This document shows positions 16,388-24,201 of a DNA stretch of 52,050 nt, piece after piece; position 1 is the first letter of the stretch; each line of letters begins with the position of its first letter. The translations under genes were made by a program, and so were the position numbers. Source of the DNA: Mogibacterium sp. (lineage in GTDB: Bacteria > Bacillota > Clostridia > Peptostreptococcales > Anaerovoracaceae); assembly GCA_017432075.1 (NCBI GenBank), contig JAFRJV010000103.1, forward strand, positions 1 through 52,050, given 5' to 3'. Below the pieces are notes generated by a model, which did no database searches, was not told the DNA's origin, and saw only the letters and a list, made by a program, of their open reading frames with translations.

Positions 16388-17693
16388 TGACTTCAGCGTA
16401 CCAGTATGCGGAATCCTTAGGTATGCGCTGCTGGGTGAGGTAATCGACGTAGATGAGACCGAACCTCTTTTCATACCCGAGAGCCCATTCGAAATTATCC
16501 AGTATTGACCAGGCCATATAGCCAAGAACAGGGCAGCCTTCATCGGCTGCTCTTTTCAGTCCGCGCAGATACCATGTCATGTACTGAATGCGCTGTGGAT
16601 CATGCACATGACCGTCATCCATTACGAAGTCCACATTTGCCATGCCGTTTTCTGTCATCATTACAGGCACATTGTACCGTTCGGAGATGAACCTCACACC
16701 CCAGTAAAGAGCATCTTTTGTTATCGGCCAGCCCATGTTGGTTCTCGGGATCCCCTGCCAAGGAGTCATCATCCGGCCATCCGGGCCGTCATTATAGTTG
16801 TTAGCAAGGTAACAGTTCCAGCCTATGAAATCGAGAGGCTTATGGATCATTTCGAGCTCGCCGTCATTAAGAACAGATGCCAGGGAAGGGTGGGCGACAC
16901 CTTTCATTATAGGGTCGAGCCACCAGTTAAGATAATGGACTTCAGCTTCACTTGCAAATGTCTTCAGCCTTGCAGCTTCGATATCCTTGTCTGATTCGCT
17001 GCACGGAAGATAAAGAGTACAGTCAGTGGCGATGCCGATCTTCGGAGGAAGGATAGCTCTGCTGCGTATTACATCCGCAGCCTTTGCATGAGCCAGAAGC
17101 ACATTTCTGGTAAGGACAGAAAGCTTTTCTACAGCTTCATCCGTGCCCGCAACGACTGATTCAAACGGTGCATGTTCTGCACTCAGATAACCTGCGCCAA
17201 TGAACGATGTAGGCTCGTTAAAAGGCATCCACCATTCCACCTTATCTGAAAGCGTGTCTATAACAACGGCTGTGTAGTCTGCAAAATCATCGCTTATCGA
17301 ATCCGAATACCATCCGCCGTCCTTATGTGCCCACATAGGAAGATCCCAATGATAAAGCGTGCAAAGTGGTTTGATGCCTGCATCAAGCAGCTCGTTCACA
17401 AGGTCTCTGTAAAAAGCGAGCCCCTTTTCATTTATGACACCTCTTTCAGGCATCACACGCGGCCAGCTGACAGAGAAACGGTAAGCCTTAAGCCCGATCT
17501 TTTTCATGAGCGCGATATCTTCACGGAAGCGGTGATAGTGGTCACAGGAAACATTACCGTTGTCCCCGTGCGCGATATGTCCCGCACTCAGCGCATCCCA
17601 TATGCTCGGCCCTTTGCCGTCTCCGTTATATGCGCCTTCTACCTGATATGCCGCGCTGGCAGCTCCCCATAGAAAATCTTTTGAAAAACTCAT
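16362..17693 (-). CDS. GH1 beta-glucosidase
   Basis: A 443-residue glycoside hydrolase family 1 enzyme of normal length, with the N-terminal signature FLWGAASAAYQVEGA. The acid/base Glu is in MPFNEPTSF (about residue 160) and the nucleophile Glu in MMTENGM (about residue 345). The C-terminal segment is YMAWSILDNFEWALGYEKRFGL. It hydrolyses beta-glucosides or beta-galactosides; the lack of a clear phosphate-binding signature favours non-phosphorylated substrates. GGGATGG is a plausible Shine-Dalgarno. It follows the GH27 gene by 28 nt on the minus strand, so both are probably one transcript running toward 16362. Confidence 0.92.
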   Translation of the reverse strand: MSFSKDFLWGAASAAYQVEGAYNGDGKGPSIWDALSAGHIAHGDNGNVSCDHYHRFREDIALMKKIGLKAYRFSVSWPRVMPERGVINEKGLAFYRDLVNELLDAGIKPLCTLYHWDLPMWAHKDGGWYSDSISDDFADYTAVVIDTLSDKVEWWMPFNEPTSFIGAGYLSAEHAPFESVVAGTDEAVEKLSVLTRNVLLAHAKAADVIRSRAILPPKIGIATDCTLYLPCSESDKDIEAARLKTFASEAEVHYLNWWLDPIMKGVAHPSLASVLNDGELEMIHKPLDFIGWNCYLANNYNDGPDGRMMTPWQGIPRTNMGWPITKDALYWGVRFISERYNVPVMMTENGMANVDFVMDDGHVHDPQRIQYMTWYLRGLKRAADEGCPVLGYMAWSILDNFEWALGYEKRFGLIYVDYLTQQRIPKDSAYWYAEVIKENGENL

Positions 17694-17721
17694 CTATATA
17701 CCATCCCGATAAAAATAATTA

Positions 17722-18864
17722 TTACATAAGCGGTTTCAGCCTGTAGACAACACAGTCGTGAGGATCGAGTTTTGTGCCAAAGCATTCTGCCCTAATACCT
17801 TCATCTTCTCCTGTAAGACAGTTGAACATCGATACTCCATGTCCGGCAGCGGCTGAGAGTCCTATATCCCAGAATGCAAAAACACATTTCATGGCTTCAT
17901 CGCCGAAGTTGAATACGCCAACAGCGCAGCTGCCGTCGGAAAGAGGTCTTACCAGAGCAAATGTGCCCGGGCTTTCATCACATGTGAGTTTAAAGCACGC
18001 TCTGGATTCAGGATCCTGATTGATAGCAATAAGATGCCTGTTCTGCAGAAGCGCTTTTGAGCGTTCATCGATATTTCTTATGTCACATCCGATGATAAGA
18101 GGGGAAGCAAGCAGTGACCAAAGTGCAAAGTGTGAACGGTACTCAGCATCCGTGCAGCCTTCAGCACCGGTTTCCGGATTAAATGAGCTGCCTTTCATTC
18201 CGACTACCAGCATGTCCATGTCGCTGAAACAACCGGGGGATCCGGCCTCCAGATGCTCAAGGCGCTTTGATACTGTATATCTGACAGAGTTCCAGTTGTC
18301 ACGGATATCTATAGCCATTCTGTATGAGTTGGCGCCTGTCGACCGGATCCACTTCTCTACATTATCTTTTCCCCATTGACAGGCCGCATAAAATATATCT
18401 CTGTCTGTGTTGCGGAGAGCATAACCCATGCGTCTGTAAAGCATGTCAGAAGTCTGCGCAGCAGGCTTAAAGCAGTTGTCGTACTTCAGATAATCCACTC
18501 CCCATTTCGCAAAGAGTCGGGCATCCTGGAGCTCGTGCTCGAAGCTGCCGGGATAGCCTGCGCAGGTTCGTACGCCGCAGCATTCATAAATGCCGAATCT
18601 GAGACCTTTGCTGTGCACGTAGTCAATGACATGTTCTATGCCGTGCGGGAATTTCTCCCGCGAAGGCACCAGATCGCCGTTCGCATCTCTTGTCTTTTCC
18701 ATCCAGCAATCATCTATGATCAGATAACGGTAACCGCAGTCCAGGAAGCCTCCGTCAACCATGGCGTCTGCTACCTGAATAATTGTATCTTCATCGTATT
18801 TATCAAAAAATGTATTCCACGAGTTCCATCCCATAGGAGGTGCTGCAGCGAAAATGTTATTCAT
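17722..18864 (-). CDS. GH27 alpha-galactosidase
   Basis: A 380-residue glycoside hydrolase family 27 enzyme. PPMGWNSWNTF opens the barrel, YLIIDDCW follows, YLKYDNCF carries the nucleophile Asp, and the acid/base Asp lies in the DIRDNWNSV segment equivalent to the human alpha-galactosidase A region. SPLIIGCDIRN leads to a short C-terminal beta domain. No signal peptide, so intracellular. Shine-Dalgarno AAAGGA upstream of the ATG at 18864. It is the first gene of a minus-strand unit with GH1, divergent from the sugar importer. A second, unrelated alpha-galactosidase (GH36) lies further downstream. Confidence 0.92.
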   Translation of the reverse strand: MNNIFAAAPPMGWNSWNTFFDKYDEDTIIQVADAMVDGGFLDCGYRYLIIDDCWMEKTRDANGDLVPSREKFPHGIEHVIDYVHSKGLRFGIYECCGVRTCAGYPGSFEHELQDARLFAKWGVDYLKYDNCFKPAAQTSDMLYRRMGYALRNTDRDIFYAACQWGKDNVEKWIRSTGANSYRMAIDIRDNWNSVRYTVSKRLEHLEAGSPGCFSDMDMLVVGMKGSSFNPETGAEGCTDAEYRSHFALWSLLASPLIIGCDIRNIDERSKALLQNRHLIAINQDPESRACFKLTCDESPGTFALVRPLSDGSCAVGVFNFGDEAMKCVFAFWDIGLSAAAGHGVSMFNCLTGEDEGIRAECFGTKLDPHDCVVYRLKPLM

Positions 18865-18906
18865 TATTGTATCCTTTCCGAATATATTGCTTTTATTTCT
18901 CTGCTA

Positions 18907-18935
18907 ATGTTAACTCGCGAAGCCGGGTAAGACAA
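18907..18935 (-). promoter_or_regulatory. Candidate promoter of the GH27-GH1 unit
   Basis: Read on the minus strand, TTGTCT (18935-18930) and TAACAT (18912-18907) are spaced by 17 bp, about 45 nt before the GH27 start. Both hexamers match consensus at 4 of 6 positions. The plus-strand promoter for the importer lies about 90 bp away, so this is a divergent control region. Confidence 0.4.
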
Positions 18936-18955
18936 TAAAAAAGCCTCGAAATGTA

Positions 18956-19026
18956 CTGGTATTAAAGGTTTGTATCTTAAAAAAACGAAAAAATAAGTAT
19001 ACCAGCCATACAGAAAATGATAAAAT
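18956..19026 (+). promoter_or_regulatory. Importer promoter flanked by an inverted repeat
   Basis: TAAAAT at 19021-19026 is preceded by TGA, giving an extended -10; the -35 region at 18998-19003 is weak. CTGGTAT (18956-18962) and ATACCAG (18999-19005) are perfect inverted repeats about 43 bp apart centre to centre, and the right arm overlaps the -35. This fits an operator pair for a sugar-responsive repressor or activator. No second copy was noticed elsewhere. Confidence 0.4.
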
Positions 19027-19105
19027 GTACGCAGTAATGACTCTCTGTGTCGCAATTAAGCCATGCAGAGTTAGGTTATTCGTTGTCTTTTATAGGAGGA
19101 ATAAT

Positions 19106-20416
19106 ATGAAGAAAAGCACAACTAAAAAACTGTTGGTTGCACTGCTTGCTTTCGTCATGGTATTTGCTATGACAGCATGCGGCGGCGGTGGAAGCAGCGA
19201 AGGCGGAGAAGAGGCAGCTAGCGGTGGCTCCGGAGATGGAACATCGATCACCCTGTTCAACTCCAAGAACGAGATCCAGGAGAATTTCGAAGATCTCGCT
19301 AAGGTTTATGAGGAGCAGACAGGTGTTCACATCGAGGTTTACTATTCTCAGGATACAGTTTCGGCTCACCTCGCAACCAAGTATGCGTCCAAGGCTCCAT
19401 ACACACTCAACATGGTTGACGCTAAGGACATCTACTCACTTGGTAAGCAGTACGGCGCTGACATGACAGGTGCTGCATGGGCTGGCGACACAGATTACGG
19501 CATCTCTGTTGACGGCAAGGTTCTCGGATTCCCTACTTGCATCGAGGCAAGAGGTATTCTGTACAACTCTGCAGCAATCAAGAATGCTCTCGGAGAGGAA
19601 TTCGACCCTGCAAGCATCAAGACTCTTGATGACTTCAAGGCAATGTGCGACAAGCTCGTAGCTGCAGGTATGGAATCTCCTACAGCTATCCTCAAGCCAG
19701 ACTGGTCACTCGCTGCTCACTATCTGCAGCAGGTATACGAAGAGAGAGAAGATCCTGAAGCATTCGTACAGGACCTCTATGCAGGCAAAGCTGACCTCAT
19801 GAAGGACGAGAAGTTCAACGCTCTCATGGACACATTCGATACTCTTAAGGAGTACAACATGTTCAAGGCAGGAGCTATCTCTGCTGAGGACGAGCTCGTA
19901 CACCAGGCTATGTCCGAAGGACAGGATGCATTCCAGTTCGGCGGATGCTGGGAGTGGAACGACCTCCTTACTTATGACTACAATGGTCCGGTTGGAATCA
20001 TGCCTGTACCACAGAACGTTCAGGATGATTACACAGGTAAGCTCGTAGGCGGCGGCTCCAAGTACTTCTACGTAGATGGAAGTGAGTACACATCAGAGGC
20101 TGATCAGGAAGCTGCTAAGGCATTCCTTGAGTGGCTCGCATCTTCTGACGAAGGTAAGACATTCGTATCCGAAACATGCGGAATGGTATCCCCATTCAAG
20201 AGCAACACAGTTCCATGCTCAAATGACATCGGCAAGGTTGTTAAGGAATACGTAGATGCTGGAAATCTCGTTCCTAACTATGACTATGACCCTGATGATC
20301 ACTACTCAAAGCTCGGTATCGAGATGCAGAAGTACCTCGGCGACCAGTGCACACGTGAAGAGCTCGCAGCTGCTATCCAGAACTACTGGGCAAGCACAAC
20401 ACCTGTTGAGCACTAA
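19106..20416 (+). CDS. CUT1-type sugar ABC transporter substrate-binding lipoprotein
   Basis: A 436-residue extracellular solute-binding protein (family 1). The start at 19106 follows TAGGAGGA and yields a lipoprotein signal: MKKSTTKK, a hydrophobic core, then M-T-A-C with Cys25, and a Gly/Ser/Glu linker. ITLFNSKNEIQENFEDLAKVYEEQTG begins the mature fold, and GGCWEWNDLL and FLEWLASSDEGKTFV are typical of oligosaccharide-binding members. It delivers sugar to the two permeases encoded next. With alpha-galactosidase and sucrase genes alongside, raffinose-, melibiose- or sucrose-type sugars are the likely ligands, by inference only. Confidence 0.9.
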   Translation: MKKSTTKKLLVALLAFVMVFAMTACGGGGSSEGGEEAASGGSGDGTSITLFNSKNEIQENFEDLAKVYEEQTGVHIEVYYSQDTVSAHLATKYASKAPYTLNMVDAKDIYSLGKQYGADMTGAAWAGDTDYGISVDGKVLGFPTCIEARGILYNSAAIKNALGEEFDPASIKTLDDFKAMCDKLVAAGMESPTAILKPDWSLAAHYLQQVYEEREDPEAFVQDLYAGKADLMKDEKFNALMDTFDTLKEYNMFKAGAISAEDELVHQAMSEGQDAFQFGGCWEWNDLLTYDYNGPVGIMPVPQNVQDDYTGKLVGGGSKYFYVDGSEYTSEADQEAAKAFLEWLASSDEGKTFVSETCGMVSPFKSNTVPCSNDIGKVVKEYVDAGNLVPNYDYDPDDHYSKLGIEMQKYLGDQCTREELAAAIQNYWASTTPVEH

Positions 20417-20452
20417 TTTTCTGACCGAAGCAATTGCTTAGTAATTTTTACG

Positions 20453-20481
20453 GGTAAGAGGCGCGTTTTGCGCCTCTTACC
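20453..20481 (+). promoter_or_regulatory. Strong stem-loop after the sugar-binding-protein gene
   Basis: GGTAAGAGGCGC (20453-20464) pairs perfectly with GCGCCTCTTACC (20470-20481) over GTTTT. The sequence after it is GTAAATGC, with no T tract. As after the amino-acid binding-protein gene, this suits an mRNA stabiliser or partial terminator that raises binding-protein output over the permeases. Confidence 0.75.
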
Positions 20482-20527
20482 GTAAATGCTTTTCAGGCAA
20501 ATGCTGAAAGAACAATAAGGGGAAAAT

Positions 20528-21406
20528 ATGAATAGGAACACAATGAGCTATAAGGTCAAACAGTACCTGATGTTCGGCGGTATCGGAACATTCCTGTTCG
20601 CTGCCGTAGTGGTAGTACCGTTCGTATATGGTATTTATCTGACCTTTACAAGCTGGGACGGCGTTTCGCCACACAAACCATTTGTAGGAATAGCAAACTA
20701 TATCGCTGCATTCGGTGACCATGAATACTGGCTGGCAATGGGAAGAACCGTGATCTATACAGTATTTGCTGTAGTACTGATCAATATTCTTGCCTTTGCT
20801 ATGGCTTATCTGGTCACAAGCGGAGTCAAGGGACAGAACTTCTTCAGAGCAGGATTCTTCATCCCTAACCTGATTGGCGGTATCGTACTTGGTTATGTAT
20901 GGAAATTCGTTTTCAACAGAGCCTTTGTTGCGATCGGAACAGCAATTACAGGCGCTCCGACAACATCTCTGCTGGCAACTCCGTCAGGGGCGATGTTCTG
21001 TCTGATATTCGCATCAGTATGGCAGTATGCAGGATATATGATGCTCATCTATGTAGCGGGCTTCATGAGCGTATCTGACTCACTGAAGGAAGCCGCAATG
21101 ATCGACGGATGCACACCATCGCAGGCTATGAGAAATGTAACCATTCCTCTGATGCGTTCATCATTTGTACAGTGCATCTTCCTCAGCATCACAAGATGCT
21201 TCGTAATCTACGATGTAAACCTGTCATTGACAAAGGGCGAGCCGTTCGGACAGTCCATCATGGCAGCTATGCACGTATACAACACAGCCTTCACATACAA
21301 GAACTATGGTATGGGTCAGGCTGAAGCGCTCATACTCTTCGTAGTATGCGCTGTAGTAGGTATTACTCAGGTTTGGGTAGGTAAGAAAGGAGAGGTAGAA
21401 GCATAA
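20528..21406 (+). CDS. Sugar ABC transporter permease (MsmF/UgpA type)
   Basis: A 292-residue CUT1 permease with six predicted membrane segments (first LFAAVVVVPFVYGIYLTF). It has the cytoplasmic EAA loop EAAMIDGCTPSQAMRNVTIPLM at about residues 195-216, which docks on the ATPase. It forms the translocation channel with the next gene product. Shine-Dalgarno is the AAGGGG stretch ahead of 20528. It overlaps the next gene by one base. Confidence 0.92.
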   Translation: MNRNTMSYKVKQYLMFGGIGTFLFAAVVVVPFVYGIYLTFTSWDGVSPHKPFVGIANYIAAFGDHEYWLAMGRTVIYTVFAVVLINILAFAMAYLVTSGVKGQNFFRAGFFIPNLIGGIVLGYVWKFVFNRAFVAIGTAITGAPTTSLLATPSGAMFCLIFASVWQYAGYMMLIYVAGFMSVSDSLKEAAMIDGCTPSQAMRNVTIPLMRSSFVQCIFLSITRCFVIYDVNLSLTKGEPFGQSIMAAMHVYNTAFTYKNYGMGQAEALILFVVCAVVGITQVWVGKKGEVEA

Positions 21407-22269
21407 TGACTCAGAACGAAAAAGCTGCAGCAGCTAAAAAGAGAAATCATGCTATCATGATCGTGATCCTGATTCTGCTCTTTATCCTCTTCGTTGCACC
21501 ATTTATCCTGGTAATAATCAACGTCTTTAAGGACAAGGCAGACATCGTGACCAATCCGCTCGCACTTGTAGGTGCACACGGATTCACAATGAAGAACTTC
21601 CCTGAAGCTATGGCTAAGATGGATTTCTTCAACGTATTTAAGAATTCTCTCATTATCACAGTATGCGCAACAGTACTTACAATACTGGTATCCGCAATGA
21701 CATCATTCGTTATCGTACGTAACGGAAAGTGGAAAATGTGCACCGCAGTATTCGCTCTGATGGTTGCATCGATGGTAATTCCGTTCCAGGTACTGATGGT
21801 GCCACTGGTATCCGTATACGGAGGTATCTTCGGCGTACTGAATCACCGTATTACACTGATACTCATGCATGTTGGTTTCTCAGTCTCCATGGCTACATTC
21901 ATGTTCCACGGAGCTATCCATACCAATATACCTCTTGAACTTGAAGAGGCGGCTCTGATCGATGGATGCACCAGATGGCAGACATTCTGGAAGATCGTAT
22001 TCCCTCTGCTCAAGCCGACTATTGCAACAGTAGCTATCATCGATGCTATGGCATTCTGGAACGACTACCTCCTGCCAAGCTTAGTACTTACAGAGAAGTC
22101 GCTTTACACTATTCCAATTGCCACACAGCAGTTCTATGGTACATATTCGACAGATATCGGTCTGGTAATGGCTGCACTTCTGCTGGCCATGCTGCCGATC
22201 CTCATCCTGTATCTCTTCCTGCAGAAATACATCGTTGCGGGAGTTACATCAGGAGCTGTTAAGGGTTAA
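21406..22269 (+). CDS. Sugar ABC transporter permease (MsmG/UgpE type)
   Basis: A 287-residue partner permease. The TAATG overlap with the upstream gene indicates translational coupling. The EAA loop is EAALIDGCTRWQTFWKIVFPLL (about residues 184-205). The first membrane segment follows a Lys/Arg-rich start (IVILILLFILFVAPFILVI), and the C-terminus ends YIVAGVTSGAVKG, a common CUT1 ending. Together with the upstream permease it completes the membrane domain. Confidence 0.92.
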   Translation: MTQNEKAAAAKKRNHAIMIVILILLFILFVAPFILVIINVFKDKADIVTNPLALVGAHGFTMKNFPEAMAKMDFFNVFKNSLIITVCATVLTILVSAMTSFVIVRNGKWKMCTAVFALMVASMVIPFQVLMVPLVSVYGGIFGVLNHRITLILMHVGFSVSMATFMFHGAIHTNIPLELEEAALIDGCTRWQTFWKIVFPLLKPTIATVAIIDAMAFWNDYLLPSLVLTEKSLYTIPIATQQFYGTYSTDIGLVMAALLLAMLPILILYLFLQKYIVAGVTSGAVKG

Positions 22270-22300
22270 GTTGTATCTGGTCAGAGTGTATTGAGAACGA

Positions 22301-22921
22301 ATGGATAAGTTTTTTGATTCTGACAATCCGGTAATGAAGTTTCTTGCGAGACTGGTGGATCTGGTGATACTCAATGTGATCACCATCCTGTATTCGATTC
22401 CGGTCGTGACCGCAGGAGGAGCGCTCACAGCAATGAATTATGTGCTGCTTCATCTTCACCGGGAGGAAGAATCGTATGTTATAAAGATGTTCAGAAAATC
22501 CTTCAGGGCGAATTATAAACAGGGCATTCCTGAAGGCTTGCTGGCGCTTGCGGCAGCCGGCATTACAGCTGTAGACCTTCTGGCTCTGCATGGGTCAGAT
22601 TCAAGAATGGCGACTCTGATGATGATCTCGATCACCATTATCGCGGTTCTGATGTTTGTGACATGCGTCTACATGTTTGCCCTGCAGTCAAGATATGAGA
22701 ATACAGTAAGCGGAACGATCCTCAATGCCGTCAGACTGGCAATAGGCAATCTTCCGAGATCGGCCGGAATGGCTTTGATCTGGCTGGTGTGGATACTTAT
22801 GCTTGTGTATCTCAATAAGGCAGCATCGTTGTTTTTCCTGATATTCGGACTTTCACTTCCGGGATATCTGTGTACGATGCTGTATGACAGGATTTTTGAG
22901 GATCTTGAATCAGAACAATAG
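22301..22921 (+). CDS. DUF624 (YesL family) membrane protein
   Basis: A 206-residue integral membrane protein with several predicted hydrophobic helices. The N-terminal pattern MDKFFDSDNPVMKFLARLVDLVILNVITILYSIPVVTAGGALTAM is typical of the YesL/DUF624 family: a small cap helix, then a first membrane segment with the S-I-P-V-V-T-x-G-x-x-x-T signature. YesL proteins are encoded with CUT1 sugar importers and are proposed accessory factors, but their role is not established. Here it lies between the permeases and the ATPase gene, which supports importer association. Confidence 0.85.
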   Translation: MDKFFDSDNPVMKFLARLVDLVILNVITILYSIPVVTAGGALTAMNYVLLHLHREEESYVIKMFRKSFRANYKQGIPEGLLALAAAGITAVDLLALHGSDSRMATLMMISITIIAVLMFVTCVYMFALQSRYENTVSGTILNAVRLAIGNLPRSAGMALIWLVWILMLVYLNKAASLFFLIFGLSLPGYLCTMLYDRIFEDLESEQ

Positions 22922-22923
22922 TT

Positions 22924-22956
22924 ATCTGTACAGATCTGACCGATTGTGCGTATATT
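22924..22956 (+). promoter_or_regulatory. Possible internal promoter with palindrome before the ATPase gene
   Basis: ATCTGTACAGAT (22924-22935) is a perfect 12-bp palindrome. It contains TGTACA (22927-22932), which is 18 bp from TATATT (22951-22956). This could be an internal regulated promoter allowing separate expression of the shared ATPase. The hexamer matches are only moderate. Confidence 0.3.
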
Positions 22957-22976
22957 GGAATAAAGGAGACTAAAAC

Positions 22977-24086
22977 ATGGCAAGTTTATCATTAAAACAT
23001 ATTGAGAAGATCTACGAGAACGGATTCCATGCCGTTCACGATTTCAATCTCGAAGTAGAAGATAAGGAATTCATTATCTTCGTAGGACCTTCCGGCTGCG
23101 GAAAGTCCACAACTCTGCGTATGATCGCCGGACTCGAAGACATCTCCGAGGGAGAATTCAAAATCGACGGCGTTCTTATGAATGACGTAGAGCCTAAGGA
23201 CAGAGACATCGCGATGGTATTCCAGAGCTACGCTCTCTATCCTCATATGACAGTAAGAGACAACATGGGATTCGCTCTCAAGCTGAGAAACGTTCCTAAG
23301 GATGAGATCGATGCTAAGGTAAACGAAGTAGCAAAGATCCTCGACCTCGAGAAACTGCTTGACAGAAAGCCAAAGGCTCTCTCCGGCGGACAGAGACAGC
23401 GTGTAGCCATGGGCCGTGCTATCGTAAGAAGCCCTAAGGTATTCCTCATGGACGAGCCTCTGTCAAACCTCGATGCTAAGCTGAGAGTTCAGATGAGAAC
23501 AGAGATCGCTAAGCTCCACGAGAGACTGGGAACAACAATCATCTACGTAACTCACGACCAGACTGAGGCTATGACACTCGGTACAAGGATCGTAGTAATG
23601 AAGGATGGTATCGTTCAGCAGATCAACTCGCCTGAGCACCTCTACAACAAGCCATACAACCTCTTCGTTGCAGGATTCATCGGATCACCTCAGATGAACT
23701 TCATTGATTGTCTTGTTGAGAAGAAGGGCGCTGACACATTCCTTGATATGGCAGGATTCCCAATCAAGCTTCCTGCTGACAAGGCAGAAGCTGTCAAGGA
23801 CTACGTTGGCAAGACTGTTGTTGCAGGTATCAGACCTGAGCACCTCCTCGACGGAAGAGGCAAGGAAAAGGACTTCTGCACAATCAAGGCTCCTATCGAA
23901 GTTCGTGAGCTCCTCGGCGCAGAAGCTTATCTGTACTTCACACTTGGAGGCAAGCAGTGCACAGCAAGAGTTGCTTCGGACGTTGACCTCTATGTCGGCA
24001 TGGAAGGAACAATGGCTCTTGATCTTAACAAGCTCCAGCTCTTCGACAAAGAAACAGAGCAGAGCCTCCTCTGGAAAGAGTGGTAG
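22977..24086 (+). CDS. msmK: Sugar ABC transporter ATP-binding protein, MsmK/UgpC type
   Basis: A 369-residue ATPase of the CUT1 family: Walker [10 protein letters not shown] (about residues 39-47), signature [16 protein letters not shown], Walker [17 protein letters not shown] and a switch His in [13 protein letters not shown]-terminal MOP/TOBE-like regulatory region of about 130 residues is present ([10 protein letters not shown]). MsmK-type ATPases often energise several sugar importers in the same cell. Having it within the importer operon, instead of isolated, gives this system a full set. Shine-Dalgarno AAAGGAG. Confidence 0.92.
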   Translation: MASLSLKHIEKIYENGFHAVHDFNLEVEDKEFIIFVGPSGCGKSTTLRMIAGLEDISEGEFKIDGVLMNDVEPKDRDIAMVFQSYALYPHMTVRDNMGFALKLRNVPKDEIDAKVNEVAKILDLEKLLDRKPKALSGGQRQRVAMGRAIVRSPKVFLMDEPLSNLDAKLRVQMRTEIAKLHERLGTTIIYVTHDQTEAMTLGTRIVVMKDGIVQQINSPEHLYNKPYNLFVAGFIGSPQMNFIDCLVEKKGADTFLDMAGFPIKLPADKAEAVKDYVGKTVVAGIRPEHLLDGRGKEKDFCTIKAPIEVRELLGAEAYLYFTLGGKQCTARVASDVDLYVGMEGTMALDLNKLQLFDKETEQSLLWKEW

Positions 24087-24120
24087 GATTTTACTGATCC
24101 GAAATTCAATTAATCATTCA

Positions 24121-24160
24121 CAGGACTGTCACTATCTGGTGGCGGTCCTGTTCTTTTTTT
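24121..24160 (+). terminator. Intrinsic terminator of the sugar importer operon
   Basis: CAGGACTGTCAC (24121-24132) pairs with GTGGCGGTCCTG (24139-24150) through two G-U wobbles over TATCTG. It is followed by TTCTTTTTTT. It separates importer genes from the glycosidase genes. Confidence 0.9.
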
Positions 24161-24201
24161 GGTATTATCTTCGTGTATATAAAACATTCATGGAGAGGGA
24201 T

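Noticed and set aside
23704-24201. An in-frame 166-residue extension upstream of the GH36 enzyme
   Set aside because: It runs out of frame through the ATPase gene and across an intrinsic terminator. The ATG at 24202 has a good ribosome-binding site and gives a normal GH36 length.
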